Shown: in pieces, positions 34,812-44,903 of the stretch
Layout of the letters: every line of letters begins with the position of its first letter
How positions within the stretch are numbered: position 1 is the first letter of the stretch
Assembly (NCBI GenBank): GCA_021157415.1
Contig: JAGGWN010000072.1
Location: 1-64,000, forward strand
Direction of reading: 5' to 3'
Origin: Bacteroidales bacterium
GTDB lineage: Bacteria; Bacteroidota; Bacteroidia; Bacteroidales; VadinHA17
Length of the DNA stretch: 64,000 nt
Program-made: the position numbers and the translations under genes
Notes under the pieces: generated by a model
What the model was told of the DNA's origin: nothing
What the model saw: only the letters and a program-made list of their open reading frames with translations
The model's database searches: none

Positions 34812-36131
34812 TTAAGCCACCGGGTGATCTTTCCGGAACCATTTCAGTCTCTCCTCCAGGTCTTTAAACTGATCAGGCATGACCTGGGAGACACAGGCCC
34901 GTATTCCTTCGGTGCGACTGCTTCCGGTAATTTCCAAAGAAATAGCTCCAATACCGTAATAGAGCAGTTCTTCTACCAGTTCCATCCCGGAGAGCCCCGG
35001 ATAAGATACCGTAAAGTAAAAACCATCGGCCACCGGTTGGTCCACATCCTTGTCGTAAACGATACGAAAACCGTTTTTGGTAAATATCTTTTTCATAATA
35101 GCGGCCTTCCTGCCATATTCACGCACCTGTTCCACAAAATTATAAGTTCCGTCATTGGCGGCTTTCAGGATTCCCTGCAAAGCATACTGTGAGGAATGGG
35201 ATACGCCTGCCGAGAGGGAATAGAGTGCTCCGTAGATCATGGCATAGCCGAACTCGGAAGAGGGGAAATAGCGTTTCAGAGCCGGGAAACGGCGATGATA
35301 AAGCACGTCCGATATGATCATCATTCCGACCCGTTGTCCGGCATAACTAAAAGACTTGGAACTGGATATCAGCAACACATAATTGTCGGTATATTTTGCC
35401 ACGGTAGGCTGATAAGGCGGTTCTCCGGGTTTTGAATAATCTTTGCGGAAATCCATGCCAAAATAAGCCAGGTCTTCAATGACTACCACCCCGTATTCGG
35501 TAGCAATCTCGCCTATAATCTGTAACTCTTCTTCGGTAAGGATAAACCAGGCGGGGTTATTGGGGCTGGAATAGAGGATACTGGATACTTTGCCTGTCTC
35601 AAGGTATTCAAACAGCTTCTCTTTCAGTTTAGGTCCACGGTGGTCAAAGACGTCGAAAGACATAAAATTATGTCCCAGTACGTGGCATTGTTGCTTCTGC
35701 ACGGGAAATCCAGGATCGAGGAACAGGGTTCCTTCCTTGGCAGGATCGGTGCGGTTGACCACCATGAAAGCAGCCATAGATCCCATCATACTGCCTACGG
35801 TAGGCAGGCATCCTGTGGGGTCAACTTCGATATCCATAAACAATCTGGCGAAACGGGAAATCTCTTCTTTCAATTCTTTTACCCCTTCGATCATCGGATA
35901 ACTGGCTGCCACCCCTCTTTTCAGCGCTGCTATTTCGGCCTCAACACCGGGATACGCTGCCGGCAGTCCGGGCACTCCCATTTCCATGCGGATGTAACGT
36001 ATGCCGGACTGTTCCTGGAGTTGATTTACAATACGTACGATTTCCCGTATTGAACCTTTCCCAACCCTTACCAGACAACCTTTCCGGATGACCTCTTCAA
36101 CGATATGTGCATCAACAGGTGTTTTTCTCAT
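34812..36131 (-). CDS. PLP-dependent aminotransferase (class I/II)
   Basis: A 439-residue fold-type I aminotransferase. The pyridoxal-phosphate lysine is in LLISSSKSFSYAGQRVG; SSPNNPAWFILTEEEL and VVIEDLAYFGMDFRK carry the cofactor Asn and Asp; the C-terminal Arg probably lies in GSSRTEGIRACVS. I start at MRKTPVDAHIV. The amino acid is not clear from sequence. Its place between the Vor operon and a flavodoxin, with an ADP-forming acyl-CoA synthetase next, suggests it makes the 2-oxoacid for the Vor enzyme. Confidence 0.85.
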   Translation of the reverse strand: MRKTPVDAHIVEEVIRKGCLVRVGKGSIREIVRIVNQLQEQSGIRYIRMEMGVPGLPAAYPGVEAEIAALKRGVAASYPMIEGVKELKEEISRFARLFMDIEVDPTGCLPTVGSMMGSMAAFMVVNRTDPAKEGTLFLDPGFPVQKQQCHVLGHNFMSFDVFDHRGPKLKEKLFEYLETGKVSSILYSSPNNPAWFILTEEELQIIGEIATEYGVVVIEDLAYFGMDFRKDYSKPGEPPYQPTVAKYTDNYVLLISSSKSFSYAGQRVGMMIISDVLYHRRFPALKRYFPSSEFGYAMIYGALYSLSAGVSHSSQYALQGILKAANDGTYNFVEQVREYGRKAAIMKKIFTKNGFRIVYDKDVDQPVADGFYFTVSYPGLSGMELVEELLYYGIGAISLEITGSSRTEGIRACVSQVMPDQFKDLEERLKWFRKDHPVA

Positions 36132-36195
36132 AAAGACAGGATTCAATGAAACAAAAAAGGGCAGCATTATTTTTGCCGCCCTCTATATTTATTCT

Positions 36196-36714
36196 TTAGC
36201 TGAATTCCTTAAGGATATTGTCCAGCCATTTATCCAGACGTTCCGGGGTTTTTTCCGATTCATAATCCTCATCCAGGGGGAGGCCGATAAAATGGTCATC
36301 GATCACAGCTTCAGAATCACCGAACTCATACTCCACCACCGGCACCTGCCCGACAATCCGGGCACCCTGTCTGAGCAGTTCCTTGCCCAAGACCCCCATA
36401 GCATCCACAAAATGGCTGGCATAGGTAATGTGATCCCCCAGACCGAAGATGGCATAGGTTTTTCCCTGGTGATTTACTTTGCCCAGTTCGGGCATAAAAC
36501 GCGCCCAGTCATCGCTGGGGTTTTCCATCACCCAGGTTTCCGTGCCCACGGTAGAAATGCCAAAAATGATATTCCTGTATTTTTCCAGGTCCTGTGCCGT
36601 ACTGTTTTTCACCAATAACAGATCTCCCCGGTCTTTCAGACGATCCTTGATCATCCGGGCAACTTTCTCAACATTCCCTCCTTCCGGGCCATAAAACAAT
36701 CCTATTTTTTCCAT
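36196..36714 (-). CDS. Flavodoxin (long-chain)
   Basis: A 172-residue long-chain flavodoxin. The FMN phosphate loop is YGPEGGNVEKVARMI at the N-terminus, and GISTVGTETWVMENPSDDWARFM and GLGDHITYASHFVDAMG are the other FMN loops. It could replace ferredoxin as the electron carrier for the nearby oxidoreductase. The C-terminal third includes an acidic stretch (LPLDEDYESEKTPERL). It ends 64 bases before the aminotransferase. Confidence 0.9.
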   Translation of the reverse strand: MEKIGLFYGPEGGNVEKVARMIKDRLKDRGDLLLVKNSTAQDLEKYRNIIFGISTVGTETWVMENPSDDWARFMPELGKVNHQGKTYAIFGLGDHITYASHFVDAMGVLGKELLRQGARIVGQVPVVEYEFGDSEAVIDDHFIGLPLDEDYESEKTPERLDKWLDNILKEFS

Positions 36715-36966
36715 TATTATATTATTCTAAATTTATTGCCAGTTCATTTTACTAAAAAAAGAAGACACAAATTTAAAATTATTTCGGAATTTTAATCATG
36801 ATAAATGATGGAATAGTGAACTTCGGATATATTTTATAACATATGAAATGATAAATTATCATTGCCAAACCATCCGGACGGGACACAGGTTGACCCTCTG
36901 TTTTTCCGTTATTATTTCCAAAATAAGGTCCTGAGGGCTTTACCCACAAAGCCGCAACTATTCATT

Positions 36967-39024
36967 TCAGGCACTTTGTATTTTTCCGATTCTTATTCTT
37001 GCGTCCACGACGGTAATCCTGTTTTCTTCCGCCAGGAGGGGGTTCAGGTCCATTTCCGCAATGGCAGGATATTTCTCGGTCATGCGGGCAAGAGCCATCA
37101 GGATCCTGGCAAATGTCCGCTCGTCTATTCCCGGTTTGCCTCGAGTGCCTCTGAACAGTTTATAACCTTTCAGGTGGCGGATCATATAGAGGGCTTCCTC
37201 CTCTTCGAGGGGTGCCAGGGCAGCCATGTAGTCACGCAGCACTTCTATAAATATACCTCCCAGTCCACACAGGACGACATGTCCAAAGCCGGATTCCCGC
37301 TTCACCCCGGCAAACAGTTCCGTACCCTGTAGCATAGGCTGTAATAAAATGCTGTTAACTCCTTCTATTTGCATAATTTTCCCGAAACTTTTCTCCACTT
37401 CCTTTTCGGAGGCAATGCCGGCAATAACTCCACCTGCATCCGATTTATGAATGAGGCCAACGGCCTTCATTACAACCGGGAAGCCCATCTCCCTGGCAAA
37501 AGCCAGAGCATCCGGCAGCGAGCTGCACACCTTTTCCTTAACCACGGGGATCCCTGCTTCCGTCAACAAACGATGTACCGTAACCGGACTCAGGTATCCT
37601 TCCGGGAAATATTCTTCTTCGGCTTGCTCTTTTTTTTCAACCGTTTTTTCCTCAAAAAAAGGCCCGGGGCGGTTCAGGACTTTCCCCAGGGCTCTCCCCA
37701 GCACCACCTCATCCGGAAAATTAATTCTGCCTCTGGCAATAAAATTTTCAATTTCCCGCTCCACATTTATTACGGAAGGGAGGACGGGAAAAACAGGCTT
37801 CCGGCTGCTTTTCATCTTCTGATCCAGCAAGTCATACACATCATCCACGGGGAAAAGTCCGGGGCTTCCGAATATCACTACCATGGCGTCAATATTCTCA
37901 AAATCTTTTTCACAGGCATCCAAGATATACCCCAGTTGTTCAGCCGTGCCGGTAGCAAGAAAATCGACGGGATTTTTCACCGACGATCCGGGAAAGAGTT
38001 TGTCTTTCAAAGCTTCTGCCGCCGGACCTGTCAGGGGAGGTACATGCAGGCCTTCTTTCGAGAGGGTATCTGTAAGCATCACCGCCGGGCCGCCGGCGTG
38101 GGTGATAACGGCAAAGTTTTTTCCTTTCGGCAGGGGATGACTCATCACACCGGCTACGGTGACCAGTTCTTCGCGGCTGTAACAGCGTACGATACCGGCT
38201 TTCCTGAAGAGAGCTGCAGCCGCTTCATCCGACCCGGCCATGGACCCCGTGTGTGATGATGCGGCCCGGCGACCTGCCGCCGAGGTGCCTGCTTTCACAG
38301 CCGCTATGCGGCATCCTTTACGTACAAGAGAGGAGGCATGTCTCCATAAGGATAGTGGATCATGTATGGCCTCCAGATAGAGCAGGATTACTTTCGGACT
38401 GTTTTCCGGGTCAAAATGTTCATCCAGATAGGCCAGCACATCTTCCACGCCGTTCTGTGCGCTGTTACCCACGGAATAGACGGACGAAAAAGCAAGACCG
38501 TTGGGTATGCCTGCCTCCATGATAAAAACAGCTGTAGCGCCGGAGCCGGAAATAAGGGTCACTCCTTTCGGATCGAGTTTGGGTACCGGTGTGGTAAAAA
38601 CACCGCTATACATAGGTGTGATCACCCCGATGCAGTTGGGGCCGATCAGCGCTCCGCCATTTTCTTCGATCACCCGGACGATTTGTTTTTCCAATTCGGC
38701 TCCTTCGGGGCTTTCTTCCCCAAAACCGGCCGAAAGGATAATAAATGCCTTTGTCTCTTTTTGTCGTGCCAGCACTTCCACAGCAGGCAAGGTAAACCGG
38801 GCTGCAATGGCAAGGATAGCAAGATCCACCCGAGGCAGGTCTTTGACATCATAAAAGGAACGAATACCCTGTACCCAATCCGCTTTGGGGTTGACCACAT
38901 ACAACCTGCCCGCATAGTTTCCCTTAATCAGGTTTTCCAGCACCTTACCCCCGGGCTTGCGGGTATCATCAGATCCCCCGATCACCACAATGCTTCCCGG
39001 GTTCAGTAATTTTTCATTGATCAT
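36967..39024 (-). CDS. ADP-forming acyl-CoA synthetase (acetate-CoA ligase family)
   Basis: A 685-residue fused alpha-beta protein. The N-terminal half is the CoA-binding and succinyl-CoA-synthetase-like part (NPGSIVVIGGSDDTRKPGGKVL, GGALIGPNCIGV, and the phospho-histidine in RAASSHTGSMAGSDE, H258). The C-terminal half is an ATP-grasp domain (VKEKVCSSLPDALAFAREMGFPVVMKAVGLIHKSDAGGV). It turns an acyl-CoA plus ADP plus phosphate into acid plus ATP (or the reverse), so it can yield ATP from the acyl-CoA made by the Vor enzyme. Substrate range unknown. A 252-base gap precedes the flavodoxin; I see only AT-rich sequence there. Confidence 0.88.
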   Translation of the reverse strand: MINEKLLNPGSIVVIGGSDDTRKPGGKVLENLIKGNYAGRLYVVNPKADWVQGIRSFYDVKDLPRVDLAILAIAARFTLPAVEVLARQKETKAFIILSAGFGEESPEGAELEKQIVRVIEENGGALIGPNCIGVITPMYSGVFTTPVPKLDPKGVTLISGSGATAVFIMEAGIPNGLAFSSVYSVGNSAQNGVEDVLAYLDEHFDPENSPKVILLYLEAIHDPLSLWRHASSLVRKGCRIAAVKAGTSAAGRRAASSHTGSMAGSDEAAAALFRKAGIVRCYSREELVTVAGVMSHPLPKGKNFAVITHAGGPAVMLTDTLSKEGLHVPPLTGPAAEALKDKLFPGSSVKNPVDFLATGTAEQLGYILDACEKDFENIDAMVVIFGSPGLFPVDDVYDLLDQKMKSSRKPVFPVLPSVINVEREIENFIARGRINFPDEVVLGRALGKVLNRPGPFFEEKTVEKKEQAEEEYFPEGYLSPVTVHRLLTEAGIPVVKEKVCSSLPDALAFAREMGFPVVMKAVGLIHKSDAGGVIAGIASEKEVEKSFGKIMQIEGVNSILLQPMLQGTELFAGVKRESGFGHVVLCGLGGIFIEVLRDYMAALAPLEEEEALYMIRHLKGYKLFRGTRGKPGIDERTFARILMALARMTEKYPAIAEMDLNPLLAEENRITVVDARIRIGKIQSA

Positions 39025-39157
39025 CTCTCTCCTGAGTTGTTTTCGATAAAAATAAGTTTTTTAATTTAAATGGAATCGCGAGACTTTTTTATCCTTCTGA
39101 CTTCAGCGGATAAAATATGATGAGTTATTGTTTTTCCGGTATGAGGGGGAAAAATAA

Positions 39158-40156
39158 TTACCCGGGATTTGAATCCAGCACTTCCTTGTTAACGCAATAT
39201 TTGAGTGTCTTCCCTGAAAAAAAGTCAAGGATATTACGGGCTGCCTGACGGCCTATCTCCACACGTATTTCCCAGGCGGCCGTGCCGATATGAGGAACGG
39301 CAACGACATGATCCATTTGGAGGAGAGCGTCCGGTATTTCCGGTTCATTCTCAAACACGTCGAGGGCGGCGCCGGCAATTATCCTCTCCTGCAACGCCCG
39401 GATCAGAGCCTGTTCGTTCACCACTGCCCCACGGGCCGTATTTACCAGGATTGCAGAGGGTTTCATTAACTCCAGTTCTTTTTCTCCAATCAGGTGTCTG
39501 GTTTCTTTTGTCAGCGGAATATGAAGAGACACTACATCGGCAGTCTGTAACAGGGTATCGAGGGTCAGATACCTTGTCTCCAGTTTTTTCTCCTCATTCT
39601 CAGGCAAGCGGTGACGGTTACAATAGACAATCTTCATCCCGAAAGCGCGGGCCCTGCGGGCTGTAGCTTTTCCGATACGTCCCATTCCTATGATACCGAG
39701 GGTTTTATTTTCCAGTGTAAAACCCAGGTTTTCCATCACCCCCCATCGCACCTGATGTTTGTCCTGCCGGAGTTTCCGGTCCATTTCCGTAACACGGCGA
39801 GCCAGCGACAGCATTAAGGTCATGGCCAGCTCAGCCGTAGGCTCTGTCACCTGGTCGGGTGTGTTGGTAACTACAATTCCTTTTTCAGTAGCCAGCGCCA
39901 GGTTGATATTGTCCACCCCGGCACCGTAATTACTCAGGATCTTCAGGCGGCCTGCTTTTTCGATCAGTTCATCCGGAAAAGGATTCCCGAAAACAGACAT
40001 TACCGCATCGCAACAGGTAAGATTTTGTTTAATTTCTTCCAATGTGGCTTTTCGTCCTTCGGGCCATATTATTTCATATCCGGCCTGTTGCAAAGGTTCA
40101 ACACTCTCCCGGGGAATCCGGTAGGTTATGAATACACATTTGGGTTTATCTTTCAT
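39158..40156 (-). CDS. D-2-hydroxyacid dehydrogenase
   Basis: A 332-residue NAD(P)-dependent enzyme of the glyoxylate/hydroxypyruvate reductase type. The dinucleotide motif is GIIGMGRIGKATARRARAFGMKIVYCNRHR; catalytic Arg is in LVNTARGAVVNEQAL, Glu in DVFENEPEIPD, and His in VVAVPHIGTAAWE. It would reduce 2-oxoacids to 2-hydroxyacids or the reverse. It lies 133 bases upstream of the acyl-CoA synthetase gene on the same strand and could dispose of surplus 2-oxoacid, which is inference. Confidence 0.9.
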   Translation of the reverse strand: MKDKPKCVFITYRIPRESVEPLQQAGYEIIWPEGRKATLEEIKQNLTCCDAVMSVFGNPFPDELIEKAGRLKILSNYGAGVDNINLALATEKGIVVTNTPDQVTEPTAELAMTLMLSLARRVTEMDRKLRQDKHQVRWGVMENLGFTLENKTLGIIGMGRIGKATARRARAFGMKIVYCNRHRLPENEEKKLETRYLTLDTLLQTADVVSLHIPLTKETRHLIGEKELELMKPSAILVNTARGAVVNEQALIRALQERIIAGAALDVFENEPEIPDALLQMDHVVAVPHIGTAAWEIRVEIGRQAARNILDFFSGKTLKYCVNKEVLDSNPG

Positions 40157-40209
40157 AGTCCTATAATAAATAGTGAGTTACGAAACCGGGGTATTTGTGT
40201 GCAGGGCCT

Positions 40210-42963
40210 TTATTCATATTCAAATCCATACACTCCCGATCCCAACTCCAGGATCATATTCCCATTTTCTTTCCTGATCTTATCGGAAGAAACAGTTCGC
40301 TCAACCGGTCGTCCATCCAAAATTACATTTTTCCCGGCAGCACCCGGAAGAACAACGGTGGCGGTAGTGTTGCATGGAATCTCCACGTCAACGGTAAATC
40401 CGCCGGAAACATTTCTGCTCCAATAGGTTGACACTTTTCCGTAATGGGTCATCAAAGAGGCAGAAGCAAAAGAAAAGCCTCCCCCCGGTCTGGGATGAAT
40501 AATAATGTGTTTGTATCCGGGGTATTGTTCATCCGGATTCAGACCGGCCATATAACGGTACATCCACTCCCCTATGGCTCCATAGGCATAGTGATTGAAT
40601 GAATTCATACCGGGATTCTGGAAGGTACCGTCGGGTTTGATACCGTCCCATCGTTCCCAGATGGTCGTCGCCCCTTTGGTGACAGGATAAAGCCAGGAAG
40701 GATATTTTTTCCTTTTCAGTAACCGGTATGCCAGATCCGTATATCCGTAATCCGACAACACCGGGCACAACAGGAAAGCACCCAAAAAGCCGGTGGTCAG
40801 ATGGCCGAAAAATTCCACATTGCCGGCCAGACGATGAGCAGCCTTTTTTTCCAGATCTTGTGGAATAAGTCCGAGTGACAAAGCCTGCACATAAGCCGTT
40901 TGGGTATTGGGTGACAACCGGCCTTCTGGGGTAATGAATTCATCCCGAAAGACTTTTTTGATCTTTTCAAACAATGCCCTGTAATGGGTGGCATCCTCCT
41001 TTTTCCCGAGCACTTCAGCTGTTTTTGTCATCAACAGAGCAGAGCGGGCAAAATAGACCTGTTCCAAAAAATCCTTATCGGTATAGGCTCCCGGATAATC
41101 CGAAGCATCGGAATGGTAGGACAGCCAGTCTCCATAAGTAAAGTCGGTATTCCAGAAGTAGGTATTGCCAGCACGGGCAGCCTGATAGTCCACCCATCTT
41201 TTCATACTTTCATACTGATTTTTGAGTATTTTCTTATCCCCATAATTGACATAAACGGTCCAGGGCACGATCACGGCAGCATCGGCCCACCCTGCAGCAG
41301 CGGAAGCTCCTTGGCCATGGCGCGACAGCACATCTGGGATCACATGAGGGATCTGTCCCTGCTGTTGCTGATCCGCGGTAAAGTCTTTCATCCACTTCCG
41401 GTAAAAAGCAGCCACGTTGCCGTTAAAACAGGCCGTGGGAGCGAAGACCTGGGCATCACCTGTCCAGCCCAGGCGCTCGTCCCGCTGCGGACAGTCGGTG
41501 GGCACATCCAGAAAATTACCTTTCATACCCCACTGTATATTATGTTGTAACTGGTTGACCAGAGCATCAGAACATGAAAAGACGCCGGTGCGCTCAAAAG
41601 CCGAATGGATGACAATACCGGTGAGCTTGTCTGCCGTCAGTTTGCCGGGATATCCCTGTACGGCCACATACCGGAAGCCGTGAAAAGTAAAATGAGGCTC
41701 AAAAACCTCTTCCCCTTTCCCTTTCAGGATATAGGTATCCGTCTGTTTGGCGGCGCGCAGGTTTGCAGTGTAGAAGTTTCCGTTTTTATCAAGCACTTCC
41801 GCATGACGCAGAACCACTTTTGTGCCGGCTGGGCCCTGCACTTTGAGACGTATCCAGCCAACCATGTTCTGTCCCATGTCCACGACCGTATCACCTGCAG
41901 GGGTTACAAACAACTTTACGGCTCTCACTTCCTCAATGCGTTTTACCGGTAACCCTTCAGAGGCCACCAGAATATCTTTAGGATAATCTTTCACATTCAC
42001 TCCTTCCCATGTATTATCGTCAAAGTCTGGAGTTTTCCATGCCGGATTTTCCAGACGGGCATCGTAAGTCTCCCCGTTGTATATGTCGGACATACGCACC
42101 GGTCCTGTGGAAGATTTCCAGGACTCATCCGTTCCAATGATTTCTTTTGTTCCGTCCGTATATTCCACGACGATCTGCATCAGCAGGGCCAGTTTTGATC
42201 CGTACACATGACGGTTACCACGGAAAGCCAGATGTCCTCTGTACCAGCCATCCCCCACCAGGGCCCCGGCAACATTATCGCCCTTCCGGAGCAGGTCGGT
42301 GACATCGTAAACCTGATATTGCAATCGTTTATGATAGCTGGTCCATCCGGGGGTAAATAATTGATCTCCCACTTTACTACCATTCAGGTACATTTCGTAA
42401 AGACCATGTGCCGAGACATAGGCCCGGGCCGTTCTGACCTTCTTGGTCACAGTGAACGCATGCCGGAACATCTGGGCCGGGGTTGACTTCATCGTATCTT
42501 CCGGCACCAGCGATTCGATCCAGGAGGCTATCCAGTCTTCCCGCAGCAGCAGCCCCATCTCCCACCAGGCCGGTTTGCTCCAGGCTGACCGGTGGCCACG
42601 GTTATCCCATACACGCACCTGCCAGTAAACCCGCTGACCGGACGACAAAGCAGGTCCGTCATACGGGACATACACCGATTGATTCCTGTCCACCTTGCCA
42701 CTGGACCAGATAAGTTTAGACGTCATCAGGAGTTGCTCCGGTGAAGCTGCTGCCCGGATTTCATAAGCAGTCTGCAGGATACCTCTCCCTTCGCCCGTCA
42801 ACTGCCAACTCAGTCGGGGATGCAGGTCATCCAGTCCCAATGGGTTTGTAAGGTCTTCACAAGTGGTATGAGAGACCTCCAGAGAAGCCGGATTCAAAAT
42901 AAGGCCGGTGGTCCATATCACTACCAGCAAAACGGTAAAGGATGTTACAACTTTTTTAATCAT
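40210..42963 (-). CDS. Alpha-L-rhamnosidase (GH78)
   Basis: A 917-residue secreted or periplasmic glycosidase (signal segment KKVVTSFTVLLVVIWTTGLI) with the full GH78 layout: N-terminal Fn3-like (LEVSHTTCEDLTNPLGLDDLHPRLSWQL), jelly-roll domains, and an (alpha/alpha)6 catalytic domain with DCPQRDERLGWTGDAQVF, where the general acid is the Glu in RDE. A beta-sandwich ends the protein (SVRPVERTVSSD-like region). It releases alpha-L-rhamnose from plant glycans or rhamnogalacturonan. No SusCD or regulator gene is adjacent. Confidence 0.93.
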   Translation of the reverse strand: MIKKVVTSFTVLLVVIWTTGLILNPASLEVSHTTCEDLTNPLGLDDLHPRLSWQLTGEGRGILQTAYEIRAAASPEQLLMTSKLIWSSGKVDRNQSVYVPYDGPALSSGQRVYWQVRVWDNRGHRSAWSKPAWWEMGLLLREDWIASWIESLVPEDTMKSTPAQMFRHAFTVTKKVRTARAYVSAHGLYEMYLNGSKVGDQLFTPGWTSYHKRLQYQVYDVTDLLRKGDNVAGALVGDGWYRGHLAFRGNRHVYGSKLALLMQIVVEYTDGTKEIIGTDESWKSSTGPVRMSDIYNGETYDARLENPAWKTPDFDDNTWEGVNVKDYPKDILVASEGLPVKRIEEVRAVKLFVTPAGDTVVDMGQNMVGWIRLKVQGPAGTKVVLRHAEVLDKNGNFYTANLRAAKQTDTYILKGKGEEVFEPHFTFHGFRYVAVQGYPGKLTADKLTGIVIHSAFERTGVFSCSDALVNQLQHNIQWGMKGNFLDVPTDCPQRDERLGWTGDAQVFAPTACFNGNVAAFYRKWMKDFTADQQQQGQIPHVIPDVLSRHGQGASAAAGWADAAVIVPWTVYVNYGDKKILKNQYESMKRWVDYQAARAGNTYFWNTDFTYGDWLSYHSDASDYPGAYTDKDFLEQVYFARSALLMTKTAEVLGKKEDATHYRALFEKIKKVFRDEFITPEGRLSPNTQTAYVQALSLGLIPQDLEKKAAHRLAGNVEFFGHLTTGFLGAFLLCPVLSDYGYTDLAYRLLKRKKYPSWLYPVTKGATTIWERWDGIKPDGTFQNPGMNSFNHYAYGAIGEWMYRYMAGLNPDEQYPGYKHIIIHPRPGGGFSFASASLMTHYGKVSTYWSRNVSGGFTVDVEIPCNTTATVVLPGAAGKNVILDGRPVERTVSSDKIRKENGNMILELGSGVYGFEYE

Positions 42964-43121
42964 GATGAAGAAGTTTGAAGTGTGTTAGAAATCAGGGTTG
43001 ATAGATAAGGGATTGAGTTATCTGAGAAAATCTGCGTAATCTGCAAGAAACAATCATAAGCCATAAACATCATAAACTATACAAAGAACCATAAATCATG
43101 AACTCTGCACCATAAACCAAT

Positions 43122-44591
43122 CTATCTTTTTCGTGCAATATTTCGTTTCAGGTTTTCTTCGGCAAGCTGTCCTGTGAATTTGGTGATCATATCGCGGGCC
43201 TTGTCAGGATCACTGTCGAAAAGAGGCAATACCATCCGTTCAAAGCTTTCCATGTTGTTCCGGACATCTGCTTCAAACTTCAGGTTGGACGGTTTTACTT
43301 TGGCGATCAGGGAGGCGTAGCTGCTGTCAGCATACAGACAGAAGTCTGTGAAACTGGTATAAGCAGGTGCTTTTTCCAGGGTATGCAATGACTCATCCGG
43401 ATGAAAATGGTTTTTCAGGGCTTTCAGATAATCTCCTCCGTCATAATCCCGGGGGATACTTGTAATCCCGGCATACCAGGGGGTAAAAGCCTGGGTACAT
43501 GGACGGCGTGGTGCCAGCCACATCACCGCCCCGATCTGTGGAGGCATCCAGTTTCTTAATTCGGCCACAAAACCATATTGTGTGGTAGCTGTACAGATCG
43601 TACGTTCTTTGGTGTAATGGGGGCTGCCTTTTTTATACCCGTCTGTCAGGTCGAGGGGGGTCCCTTCATAATGGTTTCTAAGTATGGTCATCAGCACAGG
43701 TATCGTCACCTTTCGAGCCGGTTTGAAGCTGAACGGAAAAGGTTCATCCAGTAGGTATTGTTTGGCAGAGAGGATGTTCAGAGCCGCCCATTCGCGGGTA
43801 ATGTTTCCTCTGTTCCTCTGATTTGCCGGACGCCCGTATGCCTTCCTGAAGCTGAATGGTCCGTCTTTGGCAGGGTCATACCACCCACGTTCCCGGGCAT
43901 AAGCGATAAGGTCAGGAGAAGCATAAAAATTCACCGTATCCTTTAAATCCACACGGGTGATGGTGTAATAGTTCGGGATAACAGCCACTTCGTCATCAGG
44001 TACGCGTTGTGCCACCCAGTGTTTTCCGTTGACCACCGAGAGCATCCATGCTTCTTCCGGGCCGGCAATACAATATGTACGGCCGGAGGAAGCATAGCCA
44101 TATTTTTGGACCAGCGCTCCCCCTATTTTCACCGCCTCCCGTGCGCTGTGGGCCCTTTCGGCCATCAGGCGTCGCAGATTCCAGGTAATCCCTCCGTCCG
44201 TCAGCTCAGGCTGTTCTTCCCGCGAAGCACAAGCATCGGAAGCAATCACCACGCCGGCTTCATTCATAAAACCATCGGAAAATTTCATCCCCGGCATCTC
44301 CAGCCACAGATAAGCCAGGGTATGCGACACCTCGGATGCTTCCGCACCATGCAACAAAGGTATTTTTTCATTCTTTTTATGATCCCGCCCGGGCACCTTG
44401 AACCAACGCACCACCTGATGGCCTCCGTCGTCTTCATTATGGGCAAACAAAACAGCGTGGTTTAAGGTTGCGTCCCGCCCCACCAGTACGGAAAAACAGT
44501 TGAAATCCTCCTGGGCCCGGAGGTGTGTTTGCATGAGCAAAAGCAAAAAAACCAGCAGAAACAGAAATCTTTTTACGACATTATTTAACAT
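43122..44591 (-). CDS. C69 family dipeptidase (PepD-like)
   Basis: A 489-residue exported peptidase (signal peptide KRFLFLLVFLLLLMQTHLRAQ). The N-terminal nucleophile is the Cys in EDFNCFSVLVGRDATLNHAVLFAHNEDDGGHQ (C32), preceded by a short pro-segment that is probably cut autocatalytically, as in Ntn-hydrolase dipeptidases. NWHVLAQ-type motifs appear as EAWMLSVVNGKHWVAQRVPDDEVAVIPN. It would cleave dipeptides outside the cytoplasm. It lies between glycosidases, with no clear operon link. Confidence 0.88.
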   Translation of the reverse strand: MLNNVVKRFLFLLVFLLLLMQTHLRAQEDFNCFSVLVGRDATLNHAVLFAHNEDDGGHQVVRWFKVPGRDHKKNEKIPLLHGAEASEVSHTLAYLWLEMPGMKFSDGFMNEAGVVIASDACASREEQPELTDGGITWNLRRLMAERAHSAREAVKIGGALVQKYGYASSGRTYCIAGPEEAWMLSVVNGKHWVAQRVPDDEVAVIPNYYTITRVDLKDTVNFYASPDLIAYARERGWYDPAKDGPFSFRKAYGRPANQRNRGNITREWAALNILSAKQYLLDEPFPFSFKPARKVTIPVLMTILRNHYEGTPLDLTDGYKKGSPHYTKERTICTATTQYGFVAELRNWMPPQIGAVMWLAPRRPCTQAFTPWYAGITSIPRDYDGGDYLKALKNHFHPDESLHTLEKAPAYTSFTDFCLYADSSYASLIAKVKPSNLKFEADVRNNMESFERMVLPLFDSDPDKARDMITKFTGQLAEENLKRNIARKR

Positions 44592-44618
44592 AAATCCTCA
44601 GGGTGTTAGTTTATTTCT

Positions 44619-44626
44619 CAAATGTA
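44619..44626 (-). promoter_or_regulatory. Candidate -7 box for the C69 dipeptidase
   Basis: TACATTTG on the minus strand matches TAnnTTTG, 28 bases before the start. -33 not evident. It is in the 496-base gene-free gap 44592-45087. Confidence 0.45.
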
Positions 44627-44762
44627 ATTATTTTATAGAAATTTTCTTTCATACAAATCATACAAAAAATGCGCTTTTTTTATTCCCTGCATGTATGCTT
44701 TTCTTTTATATCTTTTCGGGATACCATGCTCCTGTCACACAACGTAACAGATTATTGATCCG

Positions 44763-44783
44763 GGGAGGGCATGATGACCTCCC
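44763..44783. repeat. Hairpin in the 496-base gene-free gap
   Basis: GGGAGG…CCTCCC, 6-bp arms with a 9-base loop; a short GCGG/CCGC hairpin and the palindrome CGTGGATCCACG follow within 80 bases. The gap 44592-45087 holds these, the -7 box at 44619, and repeat copy B at 44904. No convincing gene: the 67-codon minus ORF resembles nothing I know. Confidence 0.4.
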
Positions 44784-44903
44784 TGACACTTAAACAGACC
44801 GATATCTTCAGGACAGTCGTGGTGGGAGGCGGTATGCCGCAGACAGCTAAAATCGTGGATCCACGCGGATGACCCCGGTCGAACATGCAAGGTCCGCTGC
44901 GTT

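Noticed and set aside
37369-38256. 295-codon plus-strand ORF
   Set aside because: Antisense to the acyl-CoA synthetase gene; no recognisable features.
42964-43121. CATAAAC-like repeats upstream of the GH78 gene
   Set aside because: Low-complexity and irregular; no consistent unit or spacing, so not a repeat array or CRISPR.
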